From positions 56,024,196-56,088,195 of the forward strand of contig OX123196.2 of NCBI GenBank assembly GCA_944739405.2: DNA of 64,000 nt, written 5' to 3'. This document shows, one piece after another, positions 23,962 through 35,172 of the stretch; positions within the stretch are counted from its first letter, which is position 1, and each line of letters starts with the position of its first letter. The DNA comes from Euclidia mi. Lineage: Eukaryota > Arthropoda > Insecta > Lepidoptera > Erebidae. The notes beneath the pieces are model-generated. The model saw only the letters and a list, made by a program, of their open reading frames with translations. It did no database searches and was not told the origin of the DNA. The position numbers were made by a program, and so were the translations under genes.

Positions 23962-23964
23962 TGA

Positions 23965-24365
23965 CAATCTTGCCAATTTTCTCAATGCATCTCCATAATT
24001 CATAATGATTGATTTTACATTAGGACTCAAAATAGAGTGCTAATGTAAGCCCATACAAACAGATGGCTATTAAAATTATATGAAAGTGAAACAAGGCAAA
24101 TTTAATATTGTTTTATGTATTTATAGAACACGGTGCAGTCAAACGCATTTAGTAACGTAATATGTCTTAAACTACAGATCAAAAGTTGTGTACAAACTAA
24201 ACCCATAGTAAAGGTGCCTTTGAAAACTATCCATCTCATCTTTCGTAATTTGAAATGGTATTTTATGTGTCTGCGTATAGATTTTTCATATACGTTAAGT
24301 GAACCGGTCTGGTTATCTTGTAAAAACTATCACTAATTTTCCAACATAGACAACATCGCAAAACC
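23965..24365. other. No gene recognised
   Basis: AT-rich DNA up to the copia element. The plus-strand frame at 24133-24336 has no motif. Confidence 0.45.
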
Positions 24366-24370
24366 TAATC

Positions 24371-24712
24371 TATTGGAGAGAGTATTTTGAACGCTTACCA
24401 GTTTGTGACCGGCTTGTCCATATATTATGTGGCAACGTTGTTCACAACACTTGGTTGATGTGGAAATATAAGAGAAATAATATAAATACGATGTACTAGT
24501 TTGCTTTATTGTTATTCACTCGCGAAAGGCCTTTTTAACGATAATATTATACTAATTTGGACGATTAATTATAATATTTTACGAAAAAAATTTCGACAAT
24601 TTGATTTTATTTTTTTATTGACAAGACAAAGTCAGCAGTAGGTAGTTCCACGCACAATATATTTAAAACTTAACTTTTTCTTTTAATGGCCAGTAACTAC
24701 ACTACTCTAACA
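24371..24712 (-). repeat. Copia 3' LTR
   Basis: Read on the minus strand it begins TGTTAGAGTAGTG and ends CTCTCCAATA. At 342 bp it is 5 bp longer than the other LTR because of extra T/A bases near 24607. Confidence 0.93.
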
Positions 24713-24721
24713 CTTTCCCTC
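24713..24721 (-). promoter_or_regulatory. Copia polypurine tract
   Basis: Minus strand TGAGGGAAAG lies directly before the 3' LTR start (TGTTAG). Plus-strand DNA synthesis would be primed here. Confidence 0.75.
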
Positions 24722-24805
24722 ATTAATTAGAAAGAAGTGAGAGCCCTAGTTCAGCACAAATCCGAACCAGTCTTGGTCTTGGTACTGCTTTGGTCATGAT
24801 ATCAG

Positions 24806-25090
24806 CTAGCTGATCTGCAGAACTTGTCTTCCGAATTTCGATAAGACCTTCTTGCACCATCTCTCTGACAAAAAATGTCGAACACGAATGTGTTTGGTTC
24901 TCTTGTGAAATTCAGGATTGTGAGCTAATTTGATTGCTGATTCATTATCAACCTTAAGTATCGGTACTTCAACTTGTGTTAAACTTCCGAAGAGGCGACT
25001 TAACCAACTTAGCTCCTTAGCGGCTTCACTCGCTGCTACGATCTCGGCTTCAGTTGTAGACAGTGAAACTGTAGCTTGTCTACGACTCAT
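24806..25090 (-). pseudogene. Copia RNase H, C-terminal part
   Basis: The 94-residue frame contains LSTTEAEIVAASEAAKELSW (catalytic glutamate region) and KVDNESAIKLAHNPEFHKR (catalytic aspartate), then HIRVRHFLSE. These are the usual copia RNase H motifs. It is one frame away from the upstream RNase H part, so a frameshift lies near 25.09-25.11 kb. The true end is probably further left. Confidence 0.9.
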
Positions 25091-25571
25091 CCAGGATATT
25101 GCACCATTTGCGAAGAAAGCATACTACTCCTGACGTAGAGCGTCCGGTTGAGCTATCACCACCAAAATCAGCATCGCTGTATCCTTTAATTGAACCGTAG
25201 GTTTCTTTTTGACTATAATTGATCCCAAAAGAAACTGTTCCTTTTATATATCTGAAAATTCTCTTGACGTTTTGCCAATCCGCTATAGTTGGGTTCTCCA
25301 GTTTTCGTGAAGCAACTCCAACAGCGTAAGCTATGTCAGGTCGACTTCCAACCATTAAGTAAGCTAGGGATCCTACAGCCTCGCGATAAGGAAATCTCTC
25401 CAGATTTTGTTCTTTTGGATCCACTTTCCCTGTCTCAGTACAGGTGGGAACCTTTTGAATTGGCATCGAAATCGGATTACAGTCCGCCATTCCGAATCTC
25501 TGTACGATTTTCTTTGCGTAGGACTCTTGATTAATGATTATTGAACCATCTTCCTGACGATGAATTTCCAA
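25080..25571 (-). pseudogene. Copia RT C-terminus and RNase H N-terminus
   Basis: The 163-residue frame holds the RT connection (VGSLAYLMVGSRPDIAYAVG) and the start of RNase H (GYSDADFGGDSSTGRSTSG, whose first aspartate is catalytic). It is frameshifted against the RT palm fragment to the right (junction near 25.56 kb) and against the RNase H end to the left. Confidence 0.9.
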
Positions 25572-25891
25572 ACCAAGGTAGATAAGTATGTAGCGGGTTT
25601 TGAAATGATTTTAATTTGGGTAGCTAAATCACTTAAAAATGAGCTGATTATTGCTTGATCTGATCCTGCAACTAGCCCGTCGTCTACATATAACGTAATG
25701 AGCAGCTTCTTTTCATCTACATACTTAATATAGAGGCAACAATCTGCTTCACTTTGTTGGAAGTTCATCTTTAGAAGAATTTCTTCGAAACAGGAATTCC
25801 AGCACCTGGGTGCCTGTTTTAAGCCGTAAAGACTTTTATTTAAACGCCAGACTTTGTCCGTGCCGTCATTAAAACCTTCCGGTTGTTTCAT
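25538..25891 (-). pseudogene. Copia reverse transcriptase palm
   Basis: The 117-residue frame carries LYGLKQAPRCW (residues 21-31) and ITLYVDDGLVAGS with the catalytic YVDD at 68-71. It is in the same frame as the integrase-RT frame upstream and is separated from it only by a TAA at 25898-25900, so this is a nonsense mutation within one polyprotein. Confidence 0.92.
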
Positions 25892-25897
25892 AAAAAT

Positions 25898-27487
25898 TTA
25901 TTCTTGAAGTTTTCCATTAAGAAAAGCTGTAGTAACGTCAAACTGTGCGAGAGATAAATTTTCTCTTGCAGCTACACTCAATAGAGCTCTTATAGTAGAT
26001 AATCTCGCAACAGGACTGAAGGTTTCCGTATAGTCTACGTCTTTCTTTTGCTTAAAACCTTTAACAACAAGACGTGCCTTGTATTTATCGAGGGTTCCAT
26101 CAGGGTTTCGCTTTATTCTTAACACCCACTTACATGGCAAAGCCTTTCTGTTCGGAGGCAGATCACATAATGACCAAACGTCATTTTCTTTCAAAGAGTT
26201 CATTTCACTCTGCATAGCCTCACGCCACTGAGCACTATCTTCTTGTTGCACAGCTTCTGCAAAGGTACTAGGATACGTTTCAATAGCACATACTCGTACG
26301 TAATCGTCATACCTCTTTGGACGTCTAAGTGTGCTGCGGTCACGTAAATCGTATGTACTCTGTCTTGGTTCTGCATCGTGAAACAGCTCTACGTGAACCT
26401 GCACGGGCTCAAGAATGTTGTCTTGTTCCATATTATCTCCCTCTAGACTACGTTCTTGATCGTGTTCATTGTAGACTGATTCTCGGCTTATCTCTACACG
26501 ATCTCCCTCTGATTCAATTGTCATTGGGTCTTGATGTATTTCGTTTTCTTTATTTGTCGGCAATTTAATTATATACTCCCTTGTACTAAGGCCTTCACTG
26601 GGCGGGATACTTTCGTTTGTGGTAAGAGGCTTTTCATCAAAAATATCATCACGTGAACGGACGAGTAAATTCTTCTTTCCGTCAGTAACACAAATTCGGT
26701 AACAATCTTCGTCATAGCCGATGAGTCTGCCAATGATCGCTTTTTTATCCAGTTTCTTCCGTTTATGCTTTGGAATGTGTGCGTAAGCTCTGCATCCTAT
26801 GATTCGTAAATGCTTAATAACAGGCTTTTTCCCAAACCATAGCTCATACGGAGATGTATCGCTGACATTTGTTGGACCAGTCCTATTTAAAATGTATGCA
26901 GCGGTATTGATTAGTTCTGCCCAGAGTTCCTGAGGCAGCTTCTCGTGTGCGTACATCATGGATCGAGCAGTTTCTACCAAGGTTCTGTTCTCTCGTTCAC
27001 TTACTCCATTTTGTTCCGGTGTGTATGGTTTGACAAGCCTTTGATGAATTCCATGGGAGTTAAGTAAATCTTGTACAGATTTATTATCAAATTCACCACC
27101 GTTATCGCTAAGTAAACACTTTATTGTATGTCCAGCTGTTTTACTCTGAGCGACCATCAAGGCGAGCTTATCCTTAACTTCGGATTTTCGACGGAGGAAA
27201 TACACCATGCGATAGCTTGTGTAATCATCTTTAAACAAAACGTAGTATTTGTATTTCGATATACTTGGTTGAAAAGGTCCACAAATATCCGTATGTACGA
27301 GTTCACCAGGCGCCGTTGCCCGGGGTCTTGTACCAAATTTAAGTCTATGAGCTTTACCATAAATGCAGCCTTCACAACTTCTCTTTGACAAGAGGGAGAT
27401 CCAACCCCAGTTCGCGTTTAACTGTAGTTTTGACATGCCTCTTGTTTTGGTGTCCATGCCTTTCATGGTAAAGTTGCATTGTTGCAT
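25898..27487 (-). pseudogene. Copia integrase and N-terminal reverse transcriptase
   Basis: This 529-codon frame is the longest in the window. It contains the second half of the HHCC zinc site (CEGCIYGKAH, residues 38-47) and the DDE core: HTDICGPF (D67), LLSDNGGEF (D128) and PEQNGVSERENR (E164). After an acidic linker come KWVLRIKRNPDG (about 445) and QFDVTTAFLNG, the first RT catalytic motif (about 515-526). It ends at a premature TAA. Its role was insertion of cDNA and its synthesis. The upstream HH half lies in the previous frame, so a frameshift lies between 27372 and 27487. Confidence 0.95.
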
Positions 27488-28187
27488 CTGTCACACAGAC
27501 TTCGTTAGGGTTTGCAGGTAATATATTTATGACATCAAGTCGATATAACCCACCTTGCTTCTTGCGTCTTCCTATTAAGCTTGTTTCTCCGTTGACAAGG
27601 ACGGTGCATTCATTGGTCATTGATGAGAATAAGCTATTCGGAACTCTATCGTGAAGTGCAAGAACCGAAAATATTTTTTTATTAATAGCCGGGACATACC
27701 AGACGTCTTGTAGGGTCACGCGTAGTCGTTTCCCTTTGACATTTGACTCAATGAGTACTGAACCTTTGCCTTCAGCGCGGACTGTATCGCCATTGGCCGT
27801 TGTAACAGTATAGTCCTCATCAAAATGCTCGAATTTCTGGAATAAATCGGCTCGGTTGGTTACGTGGCTTGTCGCGCCATTGTCTACAAACCAACTTTCG
27901 TTATCATGTTCGATGGCATTAATCTCTGTATTCGTTATTGACATTAGGATCATATTCGTTGTTCGTGAAGTTGAAGGCATCGGATTACTACTTTTTGGTG
28001 GCTTGCCATCTTTGATCCACTTTTGACAGTTTCTCACGCGATGACCGATAGCCTGACAGTAGTTGCATTTTAACTTCTTGTCTTTCGTGGACTTAGGCAC
28101 GGCTTTAATTAATAATGCCTCATTAGTAGCGCTAGCCGTCGACGAATCTCCTAGTGCCCTCTCAAATGCACAAAGATTACTTGTCAA
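27372..28187 (-). pseudogene. Copia gag zinc knuckle, protease and integrase start
   Basis: The 271-residue frame has a CCHC zinc knuckle CNYCQAIGHRVRNC (residues 41-54), an aspartic protease active site WFVDNGATSHVTN with D-N-G at 102-104 (D-S-G in many relatives), and near the end LYHERHGHQNKRHVK, the HH half of the integrase zinc site. It is in the same frame as the gag N-terminal frame, separated by one stop at 28224-28226. Confidence 0.92.
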
Positions 28188-28223
28188 ATTGTCAATTGTT
28201 CTCTCTTTTTGATTTAAAAGAAG

Positions 28224-28778
28224 CTAACTAGATTTGAACGCAAAATATTTTTCATCCAGTGAATCCAAAATTTTGCAGATTAGAAACAGGTCAGGAAGCT
28301 TAGTATTTCTGTCGTTTTTTGTAATTTCAGCATTTAAACTGTTCCAGATATTTTTGAGTTTCGACATGAGTGTAGCAATGTCATCCTCATTATTGTGTTT
28401 AAAACTGAAAAACTCCATACATAAATTGTAAGCTCCATCTTCTGACTGTCCATCGAAAAGTCTGTGCAATTCCTGCCAGACTTCATATGCTGTTTCAAAT
28501 CTCATAATCTTTTTTAGAGTGTCTTCTGTCATATTGGTCGTAATAATAAGCAGAGCACTACTTTCAGCCTTACGATATTTAGCGAATTCTAAATTAAAGG
28601 CATTTAGTTCAGCATCTCCTGCTCCGTCGCGAAGGGTTGGTTTTTGGAGTCTACCATCTGCTACCTCCATGGCACCTTCTGTACCACGTAGCATAATGCA
28701 AATTTTGTATTTCCAAGTAGCCCAATTGTCTTTTCCTTCTAAATTACCAATATGCAGCTTAGTAGCAAAATTTTCCAT
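28224..28778 (-). pseudogene. Copia gag, N-terminal part
   Basis: The 184-residue frame starts at an ATG just inside the primer-binding site. It carries the UBN2/Ty1-copia gag pattern: WATWKYKICIMLRG (about 19-32), then AYEVWQELHRLFDG and LMSKLKNIWNSLN. It forms the capsid in intact elements. A premature stop truncates it before the zinc knuckle. Confidence 0.9.
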
Positions 28779-28812
28779 AGTGCGTTTTTATTTTATTTAC
28801 TTTATTCACTTA

Positions 28813-28830
28813 GTGCCTGGGCCCATAACC
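28813..28830 (-). promoter_or_regulatory. Copia primer-binding site (half-tRNA-iMet)
   Basis: Directly after the 5' LTR the minus strand reads GGTTATGGGCCCAGGCAC. The first 14 bases equal the complement of the anticodon stem-loop of initiator tRNA-Met (CTGGGCCCATAACC). Drosophila copia uses the same internal 'half-tRNA' primer and the same GGTTATGGGCCCAG string. Confidence 0.88.
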
Positions 28831-29167
28831 TATTAGAGAGAGTATTTTGAACGCTTACCAGTTTGTGACCGGCTTGTCCATATATTATGTGGCAACGTTG
28901 TTCACAACACTTGGTTGATGTGGAAATATAAGAGAAATAATATAAATACGATGCACTAGTTTGCTTTATTGTTATTCACTCGCGAAAGGCCTTTTTAACG
29001 ATAATATTATACGAATTTGGACGATTATTTATAATATTTTACGAAAAAAATTTCGACAATTTGATTTTTTTATTGACAAGACAAAGTCAGCAGTAGGTAG
29101 TTCCACGCACAATATATTTAAAACTTAACTTTTTCTTTTAATGGCCAGTAACTACACTACTCTAACA
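28831..29167 (-). repeat. Copia 5' LTR
   Basis: Minus strand, begins TGTTAGAGTAG and ends CTCTCTAATA. At 337 bp it matches the left LTR apart from four substitutions and one 5-bp indel. Confidence 0.93.
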
Positions 29168-29172
29168 TAAAC

Positions 29173-32100
29173 TGCTGTAGCAAGAATTATGTTTAAACTA
29201 AAAGTGCCTTTTATATGAGGCTAGCACGTACTAAGGAGGGCTTTTGAGTTCAATTTCTTTGGAAAGAAAGCAAACTAAGCCTAGAATGCAGGCAGTTAGT
29301 TTAATGTAATGTTCCGTTTTTCGGTGAAAGTTTTGAGACTGACTAAGCGACTGCTGGATTGAAGAACAAGTTTGCTGGAATTTTATTATCTGATTTCTCT
29401 GAGTAGCAATGCATTTATTTGCACGGAATAATAGGCAGTACGTTATCTCAGCAAAATAATGTTGTACCTACCGATTATTTTGTTCTATGAAATTGTAGCT
29501 TTCTTCGTAATCTGCGGTAGGATGGTTTTCTTTGCTTTGATGAACAATACCTGACTTTTAACAGTTTTGTTAAAAATCCATATAGACCTTGAAACAATCA
29601 AAATGGATATAGACTGATTTCTGCATATTATTATGTTATACGCGTTACAAACTATTGACTTGCCATCAATAGTTTCCTCAATTGACCAAGCGAAGCTAAT
29701 ATTCTCTCAAATTGAGTTAGACTAGTAATTGCAGTCTGGGATGCAACTGGGATAACGTTAAGACGATGACGATGATGACTAGTGTGCAAGTAGGAAGCAA
29801 TGATTAGAGACGTCATTTCTTCAAGTTATTTGACAGCGACAGCATTTTAGAAAGAAAATCTGCAGCTAAAACTACCTGTTTGCTCCTTTACTACTACTTA
29901 GTGAAGGAACTACACTAACTTTTTGATCTAGCTTAGGCATACCTTCAGATATACTATAAATTGATACACTTCTCAGCCCTCTATCATCTTATGCATTGAA
30001 CTAAATAATTACGGAGTGTAATGTTACGAATGAAATAAATGCAGTGCCTACACAAGTTACGTATGTACTTTTAACTTAATGAAGTTATATGATAGCGCGA
30101 TGTGAATATTATGGGGAATGGTAGGTATTTGTGTACATTACAAGCCACAACTCGCCACAGAAAAAACGTTGAAAGGCATAGCTGCATGAACTTTAAACTG
30201 GAATAATATTTTGCGCATTCGTGTATATTTATTCAGCAGTGATGGAGAATACCTGCATGAGTTTTTCATTTTGTTTAAAATTCTTCATATGTTATTTTTA
30301 CTTTATCAGGGATTAGTGGGTTTAGAATAGAATACATTTATTCTGATAAAACATGGATCTAATTTTTTACTGTAGCTTATCATATGCATATGATCTGCGA
30401 GTTTTCTAGTGTAATTAAATATTTGCATGAGTTTTTATTTTGTTGCTGCATATTTTATTTTTGCTTTATCAAGAATTACAATTTTGGGAAAGGACACGCT
30501 ATACTTCTATAACATGTGTAATGATATATGTTTACGTGTTTTCTAGATAGGTAATATAAATGCACATTAGGCAAAGGGCATACTCACATGCGATGCTATT
30601 GTGGGTTTTTCACTCAGAGGTGGTATACCATTAAAAACGGCTATTGACCCGTACATGATGATATTTCATAAAATTTCATGTTATCAGTAACAGCTACTAT
30701 AAATTAATTGTTTGATACGTTCATCATAAATAGTCACATTGACTACGCTATTGCAATTCACGATTGCATTTATAAGATGCGGAAGCAAACGCGACGGGCA
30801 AAATATCGCAAAAAAGTGATAATTAAAATTTAACACTTAAAGGAGTTTATCTTAAAGAAAAATAAGGTGAAGAGAAAGGAATATACCATACAACAGCTTC
30901 AAAAAATAATGTTTCAAACTAGGATGTTTTAAATATAATTTCTTGAAATTGTTGTTTGGTAATTGAAGCATATGTATTTCAAAAAACTTACATTATTGTA
31001 TTGTGATGGGTAATAATAATGTGTTATATAAGCTACCAGCTTTACAATTTTGTTGTATTTTGCTCAGTTTAATTTGTCTATATAGATGCATATTTTTGTC
31101 AATATATGAATATTCTCAGTCATAATAAACTAAGTCTAGGAGAAAAACCTCTACTATGAACAATTCGCTACTTCTAATATCGACACGAAATTAATATTCA
31201 ATGTGTTTAAGTAAACGCACCATCGACTTAACGTCTAATAAAACTATCCGACAGCCTTAAGCGAGAACCACATGAAAAATAGCGAGCAGTAAAGTTGCAG
31301 TGTAATTTTTTTATGAAAACTCCCCCGGCCAAGAAAATATACAACCCTCCCGCGCTTGGGAATTTTAATTATGTTTACATTCTTTTGGTGTGAAAACAAC
31401 GCACTTGGCTATTTTTCACGGCAGCCGACGGGTGCAACTTGGCAGTATTTAATTTAATAGACTTGGTACATTTTTCAAATGTAGTGGGCTTTAAGTGTTT
31501 CCCCAATTTTTTGTAGTAGGATGTTTGATGGGGCCGTGTTTGTTTTAATTAGTTTTCATATATCTGTGAGAGGAGTAGAGGGTAGTAGGTATTTCATTAA
31601 AGTAGATGAGATACGCCTTATTTTGTTGTATTCAAATGTGAATTTGTCTACGTAGACGCTTCGTGGCAATGATTTGCGTCTGTTGTCATTGTCATACAAA
31701 GTATACGCTAGTATCTCGTCTATGGCAGAAGCGTCCACACATATGTATCTATAGATAAATGAGCTCAAGCGCCTTCATCAGCGTCGGATCTGCAAACAAA
31801 AACCCTGGCAGATCCTCTATCCTCTATCCAACGTAAAAACGTTAAGGAGGTCAGATGGCAGTGACTCTATGAAGAAGTTAATATTTCAAATATGTCTACT
31901 TAGAGAGTGGATTTAGAGCATTAATGTAGTATTGGATCTTAAATGAACAACGCTAGGGTTAGTTAATGGTGCTACATGTAGAAACAAAACGACAAGTAGA
32001 TACTAGCACTCTTATTCTGCAAACAAAACAGGAAGGATACCTTATGCCAATATTTTTTAATAAGTATCAATTGACTTTTAAGGTCACTGGCTCTGGCTAA

Positions 32101-34528
32101 TCTCTGGATTGCAAAGAGCAGATATTTATAGAAATCTAGATGAAACGTGACTTTTCCCAGCATTGAGACGATATAGATTGAGTAAAGAATCAATTGGAGA
32201 CATTGCCTTTCAGAGGTTCCACTTGTCTTCTAAATCGTTTGTAAGTAATCACTCCAACATACCCACCACTCAAAAGACAAAATGTAGCCACATAGTAAAC
32301 CCACATTGACTCCGTCCATCACAAAGTATCAAAGCAATAAGATTACGTTATAATACAGTTTGCGACAGTTTTACACTATAACGTATTATCGTGTTAATAA
32401 CTAGTTTTACAATCGCGTCGACATTGTTTCTACCCTGTGAAGAGTTAACCTAGTAATATTGTTTGCGGACATATATTTTATAGTTTAAAACCAAAGTGAT
32501 ACTAAAAATGTATGACGAAAGGGGGTGTTTTAATTTTTACTATTTTTATGGCTGCTCGTGATGTTCGATCTAGCATTCCGATTGATGGCAAAAGATTGTA
32601 CTAGCATGAAAAAAATACAAAAGCGAAAGCATTTATGCTGCTTAGTGCTATTTTCCATTTAGAGCTGTCTTAGTCCAAACGAAAACAGAGTCCGGAGAGT
32701 GAAGCAAAGCCATAGTTTCATAGTACATTGTTATGGCAACTGAAAGGAGCTTGGAAACTGATAAAAATCTGTTCTGGTTTTGGTTTTTCGCTTTGTTTCT
32801 GAGAGAATAAGGGCAAACATTGTCGACATATGATATATTCGTTTGGACGAAAATCGATTAAGGAAATTGCAAAGAAAGATAATGACGCTGGTGTCTCCTC
32901 GGTGAGGACACAGCCTATAGGAACAACGTCAAGAGTTAGGTAGTACCGAATTTGCCCGATACAGCATCACTGATACCTGTAGCTTTTTACTCCTTATGCT
33001 TGACAAGCAGTAAAACTTGATACTTAGAAAAATACTTGTTCAAAGTACCTAACAAGTACGCCCAAGGTATTCTTGCATTGTAATTGCTACCCAATATAAA
33101 GAAATAGTAATAGGCTCAAGGAAATACATTGCCGAATATCCATTTATTACACCCCGACGTCTGACAACTTGGGTCAGAATTCCGAAATAAACATATCGTA
33201 GCTGGTCACGTAATGTTCTAAACATTTCGCAATTTCCAAATAATTTGTCAGAATTTCTTTGATGAATGTTCTGACGGAAGCGGGGGTGGAATAAGTGACA
33301 TTGAATACGTTTACTGAACCTGCTGTGATATAGGTATTTCGTTAAAGTACCTATAAATGCCACTTTTAGCTGTGGTGAAAGGCTGTCGAAGATGTTTTCG
33401 TAGGCTAGTTGATCGTTTCGAATGCTGCACCACCACAGTCCTCCACCAGTAGCAGTGACGGTCAAGATTGTTTTTCAATTTTGATTTAGTCATTGAACGC
33501 AGACAGGGACCAAAATGCTATGCAGTAGCATATTCAAATTAATGCACTGAAGATATGTTTAGAAGATTATTCGTTTACATTGAGGATTAAGATTGCGGTT
33601 ATAACTGCCACTATCTTATTGCGGCTTCCTGCTATTGCTGGTAGATATTGACCGAACTCTGCTCAACAGCACAGAACTTGCGAATCTCAGAGATGTAGAA
33701 TGTCATCCTGTAGATGGTACGAAAGAAGTGGTATAACAATCATCAACTTCACTACTATCAAAGATAAGATTCTACCACCTTCTAAGTCTAAGCTTACAAG
33801 GATAACGAAATAATTGCGCTGGCCTAGACATTCAAATATTTATGATCCTCTTGAAACTGCACTACTTTCACAAATAAAGCTCTAGACACAAACTTATAAA
33901 ACTATCATTAAAAGCTACATTAAAAATATCTTCCCACTCTACAATAAAACCATTGTACTCAATATCTTTCCATTCAGCACTATAAACATTGTAAGTCGAG
34001 TTTCGAGGAGTAAAGGACCTCGTTCGAACAGTTCATATATTTGCGCTATCTATCAGCCGGTGGCCGGCTTCCATTTGTTTCGAGTGATAAACGAGTGAGT
34101 TTGCTGGAATGTACTTGATGAGTATTATGAGTCTTTTGATAGTATTATTATTAAAGGCTATATTATAATTGGATCAAAATAATTAGTAGCAGAAGGGCAC
34201 AGATATTTGAGAGGTATGCACTTCAAAGCTTATAATTTTTTTTCGCAATTGTCTCCGCTTGCCAATAGGATACTGAACACACACTTTAGAAGACTTCACA
34301 TTACGTGTAATACAGTGGTATTATGTATATATTATCTTATACGTTTCATACACGTGGCACGTAGAAGACCAGATACATGGTAGCAATGTAAGGATTTACG
34401 ATCGGTGCACTATAAAGAAACGAGTGGCAAAATATGGGTCATGCGACATTCGAAGTTCAAACAACATAGACAGTGGTACTTACTTGCTACGCTATTACTT
34501 AAGGACATTTTCTCATCATCCCTAACGT
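29173..34528. other. Long stretch without recognisable genes
   Basis: AT-rich DNA with scattered scraps: a LINE-tail-like CAACTGGGATAACGTTAAGA with GATGAT repeats (29747-29780), and AATAGAATACATTTATTCTG near 30330. One longer frame (33049-33465, minus) is listed separately. Nothing else is supported. Confidence 0.45.
33049..33465 (-). other. Unassigned 138-codon reading frame
   Basis: This is the longest frame in the window that does not belong to a recognised transposable element. It begins MTVTATGGGLWW and ends MQEYLGRTC. Its composition is reasonably protein-like, with FRTLRDQLRYVYFGILTQV in the middle, but I recognise no domain. A second minus-strand frame overlaps its 5' end. It could be a chance frame, a decayed transposon or an exon. 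I assign no function. Confidence 0.15.
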
Positions 34529-35172
34529 CCGGTTTCAATATTCGATCTATACTTACATGGATTTGGAGATTTGAGATACATGATTGACATAGGCTTTCAA
34601 TTTCAATTTTTATTCATGATCATATTATTAAGATATAAAAACTAGAAAAAAATACAGAATACAATAATAACGCACATAAATAAGTAGTAATTCTTGATCG
34701 ATAAATTTAACATTGATTTCAAACTATTGGAGTAACAAACAAAATTATCTATACATAATGTCAAAATAAATAATTAATTAAACCATGTCGTAATAAATAA
34801 TAACAAATTAATATAAAATGTCATATAAGAATAATTAAAAATATTTTAAGTATTCTTTCTTTTTCTTTCTTTATTCTTTATAATGTCAAGTCATTACAAA
34901 TTATTGTGATATACATTTAGTCATGTCCGCGATAGAATATACCTATAAACGCACTTGCAAGAAATGCTTTCAATTCACTTTTAAATTTACTTGTATATAG
35001 CATGCTTTTAAGACCTACGGGCAATTTATTGAAAAGGTTTATGGCGTTGTAGTAACCATGTTTACTACGTTAAGGTGAGGTACAATGTTACTTGAAAAAT
35101 CTTTGCTCCATGCATACTATGTCAAACATGTATCTTTAATCTCCAAATCCATAAATTGAATATTGAAACAGG
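34529..35172. mobile_element. Foldback MITE split by a LINE fragment
   Basis: The left arm (about 34529-34593: GTTTCAATATTCGATC ... ATGGATTTGGAGATTTGAGA ... TTGACATAG) is the approximate reverse complement of the right arm (about 35115-35172: CTATGTCAAACATGTATC ... ATATTGAAAC). The same sequence occurs uninterrupted at 42.53 kb. Between the arms sits a minus-strand LINE end, so the MITE was probably in place first. Arm boundaries are approximate. Confidence 0.6.
34917..35063 (-). pseudogene. LINE reverse transcriptase, C-terminal end
   Basis: A 48-residue minus-strand frame ends at a TAA (34917-34919). It reads HGYYNAINLFNKLPVGLK and later FKSELKAFLASAF, the usual '..N.LP..LK......FK..LK.FL' terminus of Jockey/CR1-type LINE reverse transcriptases. 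It is 5'-truncated; the 3' UTR would extend left to about 34595. It is related to, but not the same family as, the fragment at 19.5 kb. Confidence 0.65.

Larger units (their letters stand above)
24371..29167 (-). mobile_element. Ty1/copia LTR retrotransposon
   Basis: Two direct LTRs (24371-24712 and 28831-29167) enclose, on the minus strand, gag, zinc knuckle and protease, integrase, reverse transcriptase and RNase H, in the order typical of copia (integrase before RT). A primer-binding site and polypurine tract sit beside the LTRs. The LTRs differ by four substitutions and one 5-bp indel, so the insertion is fairly young. The coding region has two in-frame stops and about three frameshifts, so it is inactive. 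Flanks TAATC and TAAAC may be a 5-bp duplication with one change. Confidence 0.95.
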
